Origin: Variovorax atrisoli 110B
Lineage (GTDB): Bacteria; Pseudomonadota; Gammaproteobacteria; Burkholderiales; Burkholderiaceae_C
DNA: 64,000 nt
Assembly (NCBI RefSeq): GCF_000382045.1
Contig: NZ_KB907466.1
Location: forward strand, 1 to 64,000
Reading direction: 5' to 3'
The notes under the pieces are model-generated. The model worked only from the letters and a program-made list of their open reading frames with translations, was not told the DNA's origin and did no database searches. Of this stretch, positions 9,635-20,000 are shown piece by piece. Made by a program: the position numbers and the translations under genes. Numbering within the stretch: position 1 is the first letter of the stretch; each line of letters begins with the position of its first letter.

Positions 9635-10018
9635 ATGTTCGCCAACTGCCAATTGATGGGAATCGACCTGGCATTCCCCGACGTCTGCAAGTCGCCGGCC
9701 ATACCGATCCCGTACCCCAACTTCGCACTGGGCCCCACCGCGATCCCGAAGGCCTGGAACATCCTCTACCTGTGCACCCCCGCACACAACCTGGCCACGC
9801 GCACGCCGCTCACCTTCGGCGACAACGCGGGCATCGGCCTGGGTGTGGCGGTGCAGAGCGTGATGGGGGAGTCACGGCACACGCTGGGCGCTTTCACCAT
9901 GCTGATCAAAGGCTCCGCGCAGACGCGCCTGACGAGCATGACGCGCCAGAACCGTGGCAATGCGATGGGCATGCGGATCGTGCCGAGCCAGCCCAAGATC
10001 CTGGTGCTGATGGCCTGA
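9635..10018 (+). CDS. DUF4150 PAAR-like spike tip protein
   Basis: This 127-residue protein carries the PIPYPN motif typical of DUF4150 (PIPY-type PAAR-like) proteins, which cap the VgrG spike and recruit effectors. A good Shine-Dalgarno site (AAAGGAG) lies eight bases before the ATG. The protein is only the tip domain: it has no C-terminal toxin, unlike many DUF4150 effectors. The cargo must therefore be a separate protein. It may be encoded left of the window, or be the hydrolase at 23,746, but this is not proven. It ends the plus-strand delivery module and is convergent with the phosphatase gene. Confidence 0.87.
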   Translation: MFANCQLMGIDLAFPDVCKSPAIPIPYPNFALGPTAIPKAWNILYLCTPAHNLATRTPLTFGDNAGIGLGVAVQSVMGESRHTLGAFTMLIKGSAQTRLTSMTRQNRGNAMGMRIVPSQPKILVLMA

Positions 10019-10041
10019 AAGCGATCCGAAGATCGGAGGCT

Positions 10042-10866
10042 TCAGTCGGCCCTGGCGACTGCCGCCGTCCCCGCCAGCGTCACCTGCTGCGGAAACCCCA
10101 CCCACACCGCCAGCGCCGAGTAGTTGTCCTGCGAATCATCGGCCTTGGCTTCCGCTGCGCGGCGGATCAGCGCCAGCCATTCCTCGGCGCTGTCGGCCAG
10201 TTGCAGTGACCGTTCCATCACCTGCTGCGAAATCAGCTGCCAGAGCCCGTCGGTGCAAAGCAGGAACGCATCGCCATCGGCCAGCCGCTGCGGCGCGGTG
10301 ATCGTCGCCTCGGCCGTCGCGCGCGCACCGAGCGCGCGGTACAGCAGGTTGGTCTTCACCAGGCGCTCGCCGCCGTGGTGCTGGCTCGCGGCTGCATCGC
10401 CCGAGCGCTCCGACAGGCTGTGGTCCTCGGTGCGCTGCATCAGCGCACCGCGGCGGAACCAGTAGAGGCGGCTGTCGCCGACGTGGGCCCAGCAGGCCTG
10501 GTTGGTGATGCGGTCGACGAAGAGCGACACGAAGGTCGCGCTCATGCGGCTCTGCTCGGTGAGCTCGCGCTGTTTGGCGAGGATGGCGTCGTTCGCCGCC
10601 TTCACGCAGCGCTGGATGTTGTCTGCGGCCAGCGAAGGCCCGGCAACAAAGGTGTTGAGGGCCGTGTCGACAGCGATGCGCGAGGCGAGTTCGCCGCCTG
10701 CGTTGCCGCCGACGCCGTCGCTCACCACGAAGCAGCCGTTGCGTTCGTCGAGGTGGTAGCCGATGGCGTCCTGGTTGCCGCTGCGTTCGCCCACGCAGGA
10801 GAACTGCGATGTCGAGATCGGCACTGCGAAGGAGGCGGACGACGAGGAGCGTGTGGCTTCAAGCAC
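10042..10866 (-). CDS. pppA: PP2C-family serine/threonine phosphatase (PppA-type T6SS regulator)
   Basis: This 274-residue protein has the PP2C metal-binding motifs in order: GNQDAIG near the N-terminus, VVSDGVGGNAGGE, CTDGLW and SQDNYSALAV at the end. In threonine-phosphorylation control of T6SS, PppA reverses phosphorylation of the FHA protein by the kinase PpkA and so disassembles or resets the apparatus. The start overlaps the stop of tagH by 8 bp, consistent with one operon and coupled translation. The kinase of the same pathway is encoded at 21,464 on the other strand. Confidence 0.92.
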   Translation of the reverse strand: MLEATRSSSSASFAVPISTSQFSCVGERSGNQDAIGYHLDERNGCFVVSDGVGGNAGGELASRIAVDTALNTFVAGPSLAADNIQRCVKAANDAILAKQRELTEQSRMSATFVSLFVDRITNQACWAHVGDSRLYWFRRGALMQRTEDHSLSERSGDAAASQHHGGERLVKTNLLYRALGARATAEATITAPQRLADGDAFLLCTDGLWQLISQQVMERSLQLADSAEEWLALIRRAAEAKADDSQDNYSALAVWVGFPQQVTLAGTAAVARAD

Positions 10867-12913
10867 GGCGCATCTCCTTCAGCCTTTCCATTTCCTTGTC
10901 GTAGGCCTGCTGGAAGGCGCGGCCGAACACGGCCTGGAAGTCGTCCTCGACGGCCGCCGTGGTCTCGGTGTGCAGCTGCTGAAGCTGGCGCCACAGGCGG
11001 GCCTCGCGCCCGCCGGGCAGCAGCTTCTCGCCGAGGCCGCCGTCGTGCGGGGTCTCGCGGCTGAGGGCGGCGGGGTCGAAGCGCTTCAGCAGCGTGAGCA
11101 GCGCGGCGCGCATGCCCGCAACCATGCCGAGCTGGTGCGACTGCAGGTCGCCGAGCGCGTCGTGCACGGCAGCCTCGGGCGGCAGGAAGCCGGGCATGCG
11201 CGCTCCGAACATCTGCATCAGCACGGCGCGGCCGTTCGGCAGGATCTTGAACGGGTTGTTCTCCTCGTCCACGATCATCGTGATCTCGGCGCGCACCTCG
11301 CGCTTGAGCATGGCGCGCGAGGACAGCAGCTCGATCGTGCCGTCGGTGAAGGCACGCATGATGCGGCCCAGCCGCTGCATGGCCTCGATGTCCATCGGCT
11401 GCTGGCCGGCGACTTCGGGCACGCCGGCGCCTTCGAGGAAGGCCTTGAAGAGGGCTTCCGCCGATGACGATGAGACCGCTGCGGTCTCTGTCGGTGCGGG
11501 CGATGGTGTCGGCGTCTGCGTCGGTGCAGCGGCTTGCGTCGGTGCCGCTACGACCGCAGGCTGTTCCACGACGGGAGATGGCTCGGGCCTGATCTCCTGC
11601 ACGGCTGGCGGAGGCGGCGGTGCGGGAGGAGGTGGTGGGGGAACCGGTGTGGGCGGCGGCGCCTCCGCCCTCGGCGGTTCGACGACGGGTGCTTGTGCCG
11701 GCACCGGTGCAGGCATCGCCACCGGATTCGGCGGGCGGAATTGCGCCGCCACTTCGCGCGTGTGGTTCGAGTGGCTGTAACTCTGCACCGCCGGCCGGTT
11801 GTTCTGCAGCAGGTCGACCGCCGGGTGCGTGTCGCCCGGCAGCAGCGGATCGGTGTGGGGCAGTGCGGTGGGACGGGGGTCGGAGAGCGGCGAGTGCGCG
11901 CTCTCGTCGGAAGCGAAGAAGGACAGCGGATCGACGCCGCGCTTGAGCGCCACGTCCGACATGTCCCTGGCCGAATCGGGATTCAGCTCTGCGAGCGGAT
12001 CGACGGGATTGCGGCGTGCCTGCGACGGCAGCTCGAAGGGCTCGTGCGCCATCGGGTCGGGCATGGGCGCGGGCGTGCTGTCGACGCGGCGCGGCGCATT
12101 GGCGAGGATGGCGTCCCAGTCCGCTGCGGAAGGCATCTGCGACGAACCTGTGCTCGTGGCCGGTGCCGGACTCGAGCCCTGCTTCGGCGGTGCCGATGGC
12201 GCGAGCGCGGCCCAGGGGTCGGGCTGCTGCGGCGCCGGTGCAGGCGGCTGCTGGTAAGGCTGCTGCAAGGGCGCAACGAAGGCGGTGCCGGGCGATGGCG
12301 GTGCGAAAGCAGCTGGTGGCGGTGGCACCGGCACTGGCGCCGCTTGGCGCGGGGGCGAGGGCATGGCCACCTTGGGCTGCATGTCGCCGATGGGCAGGGC
12401 GCCTTCGCCGAACAGGTCGGAGAAGACATCGGAGGCGCCGGAAGAAGGCAGCAGCGCGTCGATGGGGCCTGCCGCTGCCTGCAGCGGCGGCGCGGCCATC
12501 GTCGGCGGCGGCATGTAGGGCGCCGGCGCGGGCTGTGCGGGATAAGGCTGCACCGGGGACGCAGGCGGCGGCACCGGAGAAATCGGGCGCGCGGCATGTT
12601 GCGCGCTCGATGCCTCCAGCACGTAGCTGCCGATCGTCACCCTGTCGCCGTCCGCCACGCGCGATTCCTGGTCATGCGCGAGCGCGCGTCCGTTCACGCT
12701 GATGGGCAGCACCGCGCTCATGTTGCGCAGCACGGCGACGCCGTCGTCGTCGTAGCGCACGGTCGCCTGCAGGCGGGAGATCTGCCGCTGCTCGTCGGGC
12801 AGCACGAGGTTGTTGTCGGGGCTGCGTCCGATCGTTCCTCCGGGCGCGGCGAGCAATGCCGAGGGGCCCGTGGCCACCGGCCTGCCTGCGTGTTCGATCA
12901 CTGTCCAACGCAT
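10859..12913 (-). CDS. tagH: T6SS-associated FHA domain protein TagH (Fha/ImpI)
   Basis: This 684-residue protein has an N-terminal FHA domain over about residues 1-100. It shows the phosphothreonine-binding pattern GTIGRSPDNNLVLPD followed by ISRLQATV and ISVNGR. A long Pro/Ala-rich, probably disordered linker covers about residues 105-480. The C-terminal 200 residues match the conserved T6SS FHA C-terminal domain (AFTDGTIELLSSRAMLKREVRAE). It is the expected substrate of PpkA, and when phosphorylated it promotes T6SS firing. It is transcribed with the PP2C gene downstream and tssQ upstream on the minus strand. Confidence 0.92.
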   Translation of the reverse strand: MRWTVIEHAGRPVATGPSALLAAPGGTIGRSPDNNLVLPDEQRQISRLQATVRYDDDGVAVLRNMSAVLPISVNGRALAHDQESRVADGDRVTIGSYVLEASSAQHAARPISPVPPPASPVQPYPAQPAPAPYMPPPTMAAPPLQAAAGPIDALLPSSGASDVFSDLFGEGALPIGDMQPKVAMPSPPRQAAPVPVPPPPAAFAPPSPGTAFVAPLQQPYQQPPAPAPQQPDPWAALAPSAPPKQGSSPAPATSTGSSQMPSAADWDAILANAPRRVDSTPAPMPDPMAHEPFELPSQARRNPVDPLAELNPDSARDMSDVALKRGVDPLSFFASDESAHSPLSDPRPTALPHTDPLLPGDTHPAVDLLQNNRPAVQSYSHSNHTREVAAQFRPPNPVAMPAPVPAQAPVVEPPRAEAPPPTPVPPPPPPAPPPPPAVQEIRPEPSPVVEQPAVVAAPTQAAAPTQTPTPSPAPTETAAVSSSSAEALFKAFLEGAGVPEVAGQQPMDIEAMQRLGRIMRAFTDGTIELLSSRAMLKREVRAEITMIVDEENNPFKILPNGRAVLMQMFGARMPGFLPPEAAVHDALGDLQSHQLGMVAGMRAALLTLLKRFDPAALSRETPHDGGLGEKLLPGGREARLWRQLQQLHTETTAAVEDDFQAVFGRAFQQAYDKEMERLKEMRRA

Positions 12914-12971
12914 GGCTTCTCCGTGTTGGTCTTCTCGCGCCGCTGTGCCTGCGCGGCCGCGATGTTCTTCA

Positions 12972-13379
12972 TCAACGCTTCATTCGCTTGGCGGCCTCGA
13001 AGGCGGGGCCCCACACCGGGTGCTTGCGCTCCGCCACGTTGAGCTCGAAGGTCGGGAACGCATCGAGGATCTTGCGGAACTGCAGTCGGCACTCGGGGAT
13101 CTGGTTGGCCACGCAGTAGCTGAAGGCCTCGAGCTTCATCGCATCGAGGCGCGTGGCCGGTTCCGCGCCTTCGAACACCGACACGCCGCCGCTCTTGAGC
13201 GTGCTGAGCGCCTTGGCATAGTCGCCTTCGTCATAGGCCTGCTGCGCCTTCTCGAGCGTGGTGCGGGCCACTTGCTGGCTCAGGCGTTCGGGTTGGGGCG
13301 CGGGCTCGGGCGGCGGCGTGGTCGTGCAGCCGGCGACCGCAAGAAGAGCTAACGCCAGAGCAGGCAGACATGACTTCAA
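12972..13379 (-). CDS. tssQ: TssQ-family T6SS-associated lipoprotein
   Basis: This 135-residue protein has a lipoprotein signal (LALALLAVAGC, lipobox VAGC), a short Pro-rich linker, and then a TPR-like helical region with EKAQQAYDEGDYAKALSTL. It is the small lipoprotein usually placed next to tagH in betaproteobacterial T6SS loci. It should sit in the outer membrane facing the periplasm. It is the first gene of the minus-strand regulatory operon and is divergent from tssJ, with 139 bp between the start codons that must contain both promoters. Confidence 0.8.
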   Translation of the reverse strand: MKSCLPALALALLAVAGCTTTPPPEPAPQPERLSQQVARTTLEKAQQAYDEGDYAKALSTLKSGGVSVFEGAEPATRLDAMKLEAFSYCVANQIPECRLQFRKILDAFPTFELNVAERKHPVWGPAFEAAKRMKR

Positions 13380-13518
13380 TCTTCTCTCCTACTTTGCAGA
13401 AGGCAATGAACAGGCAATGCTTGGAAGGTGTGCCGCTTGATTGCGGCATGCACGCGATGCGCCATCGTAAGGGCGTATGACTTCGATAATATAAGCCGCG
13501 AACCCCTGGGAGATTTCA

Positions 13519-14037
13519 ATGCATCGAAGAAGCTTGCTACAAGGCGCACTTGCAACCACACCGTTGTGGGCGGGCCTCATCAGCGGATGCGCATCGACGG
13601 CCAAGTCCATGCCCACGCCCTACGCGGTCACGATCAGGATCGACGAAGGCGTCAATCCCGACGGCCGGGGGCAGGCCGCTCCGATCCTCGTCAAGGTCTT
13701 CGAGCTGAAATCTTCCGGCAACTTCGAGACGGCAGATTACTTTGCATTACAGGACCGTGACAGAGAGACGCTGAGCACCGAACTCGTCAATGCGGACCAG
13801 GCCATCATGCGCAGCGGCGAAGAGCGCGTGTTCAAGCGCGAGGCCGGTCTCGACTCGCGCGCCATCGGCATCATCGCGGGCTATCGCAAGCTCGAAGCCG
13901 CTCGCTGGCGCATCGTGCTGCCGCTGAAGGAACCGAAGCAGACGAACCTGTACAAGGTGTGGCAGTTCTCGCCGAGCGAACAGGCCGTGCAGGTCGCCGT
14001 GCGCAAGACGGGCATCGAGCTGCTACCAAGTCGTTAA
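13519..14037 (+). CDS. tssJ: T6SS outer-membrane lipoprotein TssJ
   Basis: This 172-residue SciN/VasD-type lipoprotein has a signal sequence starting MHRRSLLQGA, which contains an Arg pair resembling a Tat signal, and the lipobox ISGC. The mature part is the compact beta-sandwich of TssJ (YAVTIRIDEGVNPDGRGQ near the start, then paired beta strands). TssJ anchors the TssM periplasmic domain to the outer membrane. GGGAG lies six bases upstream of the ATG. It is the first gene of the plus-strand structural operon. Confidence 0.9.
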   Translation: MHRRSLLQGALATTPLWAGLISGCASTAKSMPTPYAVTIRIDEGVNPDGRGQAAPILVKVFELKSSGNFETADYFALQDRDRETLSTELVNADQAIMRSGEERVFKREAGLDSRAIGIIAGYRKLEAARWRIVLPLKEPKQTNLYKVWQFSPSEQAVQVAVRKTGIELLPSR

Positions 14038-14080
14038 CTTTGCACTGAAGGTACTCAATGACTAGTACCAAAGTGCGAAG
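14038..14080 (+). promoter_or_regulatory. Long stem-loop between tssJ and tssK
   Basis: Directly after the tssJ stop codon the arms CTTTGCACT (14038-14046) and AGTGCGAAG (14072-14080) pair with one mismatch. Inside them GGTACT (14050-14055) pairs perfectly with AGTACC (14064-14069), leaving an 8-base loop. No T run follows. It may be an attenuator, a weak terminator or an mRNA stabiliser that sets the tssJ to tssK-M ratio. The role is inferred. Confidence 0.55.
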
Positions 14081-14212
14081 AATTCATAAGATAAATGCGG
14101 TGCAAAACGTAAGAAGCGACGTGTAGCATCGAGATCAAAACAAGTGGACCGGGAGGCCGCTCTCCCGCGCATCTCCCGCTCCGGCGTGAGCACTCCCCAG
14201 GAGGTCTTTTTG

Positions 14213-15589
14213 GTGACAGTTCGCAATCCGGGCGCTGCAAGAAATGGCGCCCATCCGCAGGCATTGGCGAATCGCGTCGTGTGGTCCGAGGGCATGTACC
14301 TGCGCCCCCAGCACTTCCAGCAACTGGAACGCTATGTCGAGCAGTACGTGACGCGGCGCACCGCGGGCCTGCAAGGCGCCTACTGGGGTTGGCTGCACCT
14401 GGACATCGACCGCGACGCCTTCGCGCTGGGCCGCGTGTCGCTGCTCGGCGGCGCGGGCGTGATGCCCGACGGCACGCCGTTCTCGTTCGGCGCCGAAGAC
14501 GCGCCGCCTCCGTACGAAGTGCCCAGCGAACTCACCGACGAACTCATCGTTCTGGCGCTGCCCCTGCGCAGGCCGGGCAGCGAGGAGGTCATCTTCTCGG
14601 AAGACGAGGGCTCCGCCGCGCGCTTCGGCGTGATCGAGCGCGAGGTCAACGACGGCAATGCCGTCGCGCTGGGTCCGGCGGTGCTGCAGCTCGCCGCGCC
14701 TCGCCTGCGCCTCGCGCGCGCTTCCTCGCTGACCGCCGAGTGGCAATCCATCGGCGCCGTGCGCGTGATCGAGCGGCGCACCGACCACAAGCTGGTGGTC
14801 GACGCCAACTACATACCGCCGGTACTCGACGCCTCCGCGCACCCCATGCTGCGCAGCATGATCGCGGAGCTGCACGGCCTGCTCACGCAGCGCTCCGAGG
14901 CTCTGGCCTCGCGCCTCTCGCAGCCGGGCCGCGGCGGCGTGAGCGAGGTCTCCGACTTCCTGCTGCTCGAACTGGTCAACCGCTATCTCGCGCTCACCTG
15001 GCATGCGCAGCAGGCCGTTCAGGTGCACCCCGAGGAGCTCTTCGTCGATTGGCTCAAGCTGGCCTGCCACCTGGCCACGCACACCTCGCCCACGCGCCGT
15101 CCGGTGCTGTGGCCGATCTACGACCACGACAACCTCAACGAGTGCATCCGACCGCTGCTCGAAGAGCTCCGGCGTTCGCTGTCGGCCGTGCTCGAGCAGA
15201 GCGCCATCGCCATCGAACTCGAAGAGCGCAGCCACGGCGTGCGCGTGGGCCGCATGCCCGACCCGGTGCTGGTGCGCAACGCCGGCTTCGTGCTCGCGGT
15301 GCATGCCGACCTTCCGGCCGATGCGATCCAGCAGCGCTTCCCGACGCAGGTGAAGATCGGCTCCGTCGAGCGCATCCGCGACCTCGTGCAGCTGCAGCTG
15401 CCGGGCGTGGTGGTGCGTCCGCTGCCGGTTGCGCCGCGGCAGATTCCGTACAACGCGGGCTACCACTATTTCGAACTCGACAAGAGCGGCGACATGTGGC
15501 GCCAGCTCGAGAAGTCGGGCGGTGTGGCGATGCACCTGGCCGGTGACTTTCCCGGGTTGGCCATGGAGTTCTGGGCCATCCGTCCGTGA
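14213..15589 (+). CDS. tssK: T6SS baseplate protein TssK
   Basis: This 458-residue protein matches the TssK/ImpJ/VasE family. Early signatures are VVWSEGMYLRPQHFQQ and AYWGWLHLDID, and it ends in a conserved C-terminal domain (YNAGYHYFELDKSG). TssK is a trimeric adaptor that links the TssFG baseplate wedges to the TssLM membrane complex. The GTG start is chosen because AGGAGG lies 8 bp upstream and the following residues fit the family. An upstream in-frame ATG at 14,144 would add residues with no family match. Confidence 0.92.
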   Translation: MTVRNPGAARNGAHPQALANRVVWSEGMYLRPQHFQQLERYVEQYVTRRTAGLQGAYWGWLHLDIDRDAFALGRVSLLGGAGVMPDGTPFSFGAEDAPPPYEVPSELTDELIVLALPLRRPGSEEVIFSEDEGSAARFGVIEREVNDGNAVALGPAVLQLAAPRLRLARASSLTAEWQSIGAVRVIERRTDHKLVVDANYIPPVLDASAHPMLRSMIAELHGLLTQRSEALASRLSQPGRGGVSEVSDFLLLELVNRYLALTWHAQQAVQVHPEELFVDWLKLACHLATHTSPTRRPVLWPIYDHDNLNECIRPLLEELRRSLSAVLEQSAIAIELEERSHGVRVGRMPDPVLVRNAGFVLAVHADLPADAIQQRFPTQVKIGSVERIRDLVQLQLPGVVVRPLPVAPRQIPYNAGYHYFELDKSGDMWRQLEKSGGVAMHLAGDFPGLAMEFWAIRP

Positions 15590-15597
15590 GGGACTCT

Positions 15598-17004
15598 ATG
15601 AACGGTGTCAACGACATGGCCGTCGGTCCGGGAGGCTTCGTGCCGCCGAATCCCGGCGGCGGCAACGCCAATGGCGACATGGGCGGCATGCCGCCCGCCT
15701 CGCGCGGTGCCGGCATGGGCGGCCTGGGCGCGCAGCCCGATTCCTTCACCGCCTGGCATGACGCGCGGCGCCCGCATGCGGGCGACACGGCGCTCGCGGG
15801 CAACAACCCGCTCGTGGCCGCGGCCAACCCGCTGCTCGACCTGATCCCGCAGATCCGCGCCACCGGCCACCATCCCGCGCCCTCTCAGCTGCGCGAGCAT
15901 CTCGTCGACGAGGTCCGCCGCTTCGAGACGCGCGCACAGCAGGCGGGCATCGCGCCTGAGGTCATCATCGGCGCGCGCTACTGCCTGTGCACCGCGGTCG
16001 ACGAGGCCGCCGCGCTCACGCCATGGGGCGGCAGCATCTGGTCGTCGCAGAGCCTGCTGGTGATGTTCCACAACGAGACCTGGGGCGGCGAGAAGTTCTT
16101 CCAGCTCCTGTCGCGCCTGGTGCAGAACCCGCAGCAGCACCTGCACCTGATCGAGCTCATCTATTTCTGCCTGGCGATGGGTTTCGAGGGGCGCTTCCGC
16201 GTCATCGACAACGGCCGATCGCAGCTGGAGACGCTCAAGCAGCGCCTGCTGCAGATCATCCGGCAGACGCGCGGCGAGATCCCGGTTCCGCTGTCGCCGC
16301 ACTGGCAGGACGGAAGCGCCCCCGTACGCCGTTCGCGCAACTGGCTGCCCGTGTGGGCGGTGGGTGCGGTGGCGGCGGTGCTGCTGATGGGCGTGTTCGC
16401 GTTCCTCACCTTCAACCTCGCGGGCCACTCCGACGGCGCCTTCGCGGCCGTCAACGCGGTACGCCTGCCGCAGGCCGAGCGCGCGGTCGTCATGCCGGCG
16501 CCGGTGCCGCGCCTGCAGCGCTTCCTCGAACCCGAGATCCGCGAAGGCCTGCTGACCGTGCGCGACGAGGCGGATCGCAGTGTCGTGGTGCTGCGCGGCG
16601 ACGGCCTCTTCGCCTCGGGCTCCGACCGCGTGCTCGACCGCTATGCGCCCGTGCTCACGCGCGTGGCCGATGCGCTCAATTCCGTGGAAGGCAACGTGCT
16701 GGTCAGCGGCTTCAGCGACGACCAGCCGATCCGCAGCGTGCGCTTCCCCTCCAACTGGCAACTTTCCCAGGCCCGCGCCGACGCGGTGAAGAAGATGATC
16801 GCAGCGCGACTTGCGCGGCCCGAACGCCTGCGCGCCGAAGGCCGCGGCGACGCAGACCCGATCGTGCCCAACGATTCCCCCGCCAACCGCGCGCGCAACC
16901 GCCGCGTCGAGGTGACGCTGCTGGTGGCGCCGGTGGCTCCCGCGCCTCTCGTTGCGCCCGCACCCGCACCCGTGCCCGCACCGCGCTCCGGAGGCAACCG
17001 CTGA
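15598..17004 (+). CDS. tssL: T6SS inner-membrane protein TssL with C-terminal OmpA-like domain
   Basis: This protein of about 468 residues has a Gly-rich N-terminal 60 residues. The cytoplasmic DotU/IcmH domain follows (YCLCTAVDEAAALTPWGG and GGEKFFQLLSRL), then one membrane segment near residues 248-272 (VWAVGAVAAVLLMGVFAFL). The C-terminal OmpA-type peptidoglycan-binding domain contains VSGFSDDQPIRS and NRARNRRVEV. This is the extended TssL form. The ATG at 15,598 has GAGGGA six bases upstream. A GTG at 15,586 overlapping the tssK stop is an alternative start. The stop overlaps the tssM start by one base. Confidence 0.93.
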   Translation: MNGVNDMAVGPGGFVPPNPGGGNANGDMGGMPPASRGAGMGGLGAQPDSFTAWHDARRPHAGDTALAGNNPLVAAANPLLDLIPQIRATGHHPAPSQLREHLVDEVRRFETRAQQAGIAPEVIIGARYCLCTAVDEAAALTPWGGSIWSSQSLLVMFHNETWGGEKFFQLLSRLVQNPQQHLHLIELIYFCLAMGFEGRFRVIDNGRSQLETLKQRLLQIIRQTRGEIPVPLSPHWQDGSAPVRRSRNWLPVWAVGAVAAVLLMGVFAFLTFNLAGHSDGAFAAVNAVRLPQAERAVVMPAPVPRLQRFLEPEIREGLLTVRDEADRSVVVLRGDGLFASGSDRVLDRYAPVLTRVADALNSVEGNVLVSGFSDDQPIRSVRFPSNWQLSQARADAVKKMIAARLARPERLRAEGRGDADPIVPNDSPANRARNRRVEVTLLVAPVAPAPLVAPAPAPVPAPRSGGNR

Positions 17005-20000
17005 TGCTGCGCGCCGTCTTCCGTTTTCTCATCAGCCGCGACCTGTGGGTCTTCCTGGGCCTGGTCGCGCTCGCCTTCCTGATCTGGGTCATCGGCCCGG
17101 CCATCGCGGTGGGCCGCTACCGTCCGCTCGAGGACGAGATCGTGCGCATCGTGGTCATCGTGCTGATGTTCACGATCTGGATCGTGCGCGTCATCTACCG
17201 GAAATGGCGCGAGCGCCGGCTCAACGCGCAGCTGCTCAACCAGCTGCGCACGCCCTCCAAGAGCGAGAAGGAAGCCAAGCCCGAGGACGCGCCCGAGATC
17301 AAGGAGCTGCAGAGCGGCTTCACCGACGCCACGAACATCCTGAAGAACATGCGCTTCGGCGCGGATGCCGACGGCAAGCCCGCCAGCCGCTTCTCGCTGT
17401 TCGACCGGCAGTATCTCTACCAGCTGCCCTGGTACATCTTCATCGGCGCGCCGGGCTCGGGCAAGACCACCGCGCTGGTCAACTCCGACCTCGACTTCCC
17501 GCTGGCCGACCAGCTCGGCAAGGCCGCGGTGCGCGGCATCGGCGGCACGCGCAACTGCGACTGGTGGTTCACCAACGAGGCGGTGCTGATCGACACCGCC
17601 GGGCGCTACACCACGCACGAAAGCAACCGCGAGACCGACGAGAGCGAGTGGAAGGGCTTCATCGAACTCCTGAAGAAGTTCCGCCCGCGCCAGCCGATCA
17701 ACGGCGCGATCCTCACCATCAGCATCGCCGACCTGCCGCTGGCCGACGACGCCCAGCGCGCGCGCCACGCGATGGCGCTGCGCAAGCGGCTGCTGGAGCT
17801 GCGCAACGACCTGGGCATCGACTTCCCGGTGTACGTGCTGGTCACCAAGACCGACCTGCTGGCCGGCTTCAACGAATACTTCGGCTCGCTGGGCCGCACC
17901 GAGCGTCAGCAGGTGTGGGGCTTCACCTTCCCGATCCAGGGCAGCCCGGCGAAGGCCGGGAAGGGGAACAAGGGCGCGGCGCCCGTGGGTGCCGACCTGC
18001 GCGAGCGCTTCCACCAGGAATACAAGCTGCTGCACCAGCGCCTGGACGAGCGCCTGCCCGAGCTGCTGGCGGCCGAGTCCGACCCGATGCGCCGTGCGCA
18101 GGCCTACCTGCTGCCGCAGCAGTTCGCGAGCTTCGAGGACATCCTCGGCACCTTCCTGGCCGACGTGTTCAATCCGTCGAAGTTCGAGGCCGCGTCGATG
18201 CTGCGCGGCGTGTACTTCACCAGCGGCACTCAAGAGGGTACGGCCTTCGACCGCGTGATGGGCGCCATCAAGCGCTACCTGCAGGTCAATGCGCCGCCTG
18301 CACCGCCGCCGGGCCCCGGCAAGAGCTACTTCCTGAAGGACCTGCTGCAGCAGGTGATCTTCCGCGACGCGGGCGTGGCCGGCACCAACCTGCGCTGGTA
18401 CCGGCGCAAGCGGGCCATCGACATCGCGGGCTACAGCGTGATCGGCGTGCTGCTGGTGCTGCTGCTGGGCGCCTGCGTGAACAGCTGGCGCAACAACAAG
18501 GACTACGTGGCCGAGGTAGACACCAACGCCAAGGCCTTCAACAAGGCCGCAGCGCGCGGCGAGCTGCCCACGGTGGTCGACACCAGCGGCGACATCGCGA
18601 GCTCGCTGCTCATCCTCGACAGGCTGCGCGATCTGCCGAAGTCCAGCCACTTCGACATCGGCGATCCGCCCACCTCCTACCGCTTCGGCCTCTACCAGGG
18701 CGAGAAGCTGCAGGCCGCGACCGACGGCGTCTACCAGCGCGCCCTCGAGACCGTGCTGCTGCCGCAGGCCGCGCAGCGCGTGGAGCAGTCGCTGCGCGAG
18801 GCCGCGAAGAACGACGCCGAATACAGCTACGAGGCGCTCAAGGCCTACCTCATGCTGTACGACGCCGAGCGCTACGACGCCGACTTCCTGCAGGCCTGGC
18901 TGCTCACCGACGTCGACCGCAAGATCGGCGCATCGCTCACGCGCGAGCAGCGCGCCAACCTCGAGTCGCACCTGAAGGCGCTGTTCTCGGGCCGCGTGGT
19001 GACCTCGCCCTTCGCCAAGGACGACAGGCTCATCACGCAGACGCGCGAGCGCCTGGCCGGCGTGCCGCTGGCGCAGCGCTCTTACGCGCGGCTGCGCCGC
19101 ATCCTGCTGCAGACCAGTCCGCCCAATGCGTTCAGCATCGCCGAGGCGGGCGGCGCCGAGTCGGCGCTGGTCATCAGGCGCGCGAGCGGCAAGCCGCTGA
19201 CCGACGGCATTCCCACGCTCTTCACCTACCGCGGCTACTGGGACATCTTCGACAAGCGCATGGCCGAGACCACGCTGTCGCTCGAGCAGGAAGACCGCTG
19301 GGTGCTGCAGATCCGCGCGCCGGGCATCGCCGACATCACCTCGCGCGAGCTGCTGCTGCGCGAGGTGCGCCGGCTCTACCTCACCGACTACATCAAGGTG
19401 TGGGACGACTACCTGGTCGACATCCGCCTGGCCGACAGCCGCTCGCTGCTGCAGAGCATCCAGATGACGCGCGTGCTGTCGACCGCCGAGTCGCCGATGT
19501 CGCGCATCATCCGTGGCGCCGCGCGCGAGACCGACCTGCTGCGCAACCATGACGAGGCCGCGCGCAGCCTGCTCGACCAGGCGCAGAACCGCGTGCAGAG
19601 CACGCGCGAGCGCATCGAGCAGCTCATCGGCCAGCCCGACGGCAGCCAGCGCCGCAACACGCGCGTGGACCGCCCCGAGTCGCTGGTGGACAACCACTTC
19701 GAGCCGCTGCGACGCATGGTCACCGCGCCCAAGCAGGGCGGACAGGCGCCGATCGACGCGACGGCAGCGCTCATCAACGAGCTCTACAACTTCCTCACCG
19801 CCACCGACACCGCGCTGCGCAGCGGCAACATCCCGCCGACCAGCGACGCCGTCACCAAGGTGCAGGCCGAAGCGGGGCGCCTGCCGGTGCCCTTCCAGGG
19901 CATGCTGAACGACCTTTCCGCCACCGCCTCGTCGAAGGCTGCGGCGGTGACGCGGCAGAACATCGGGCAGAGCGCGGCGGCCAGCATCGGCACCTTCTGC

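Noticed and set aside
15987..17003. Long open frame upstream of tssM
   Set aside because: It lies within tssL in another frame and is Arg/Pro-rich. The ATG at 17,004 overlapping the tssL stop starts a normal TssM.
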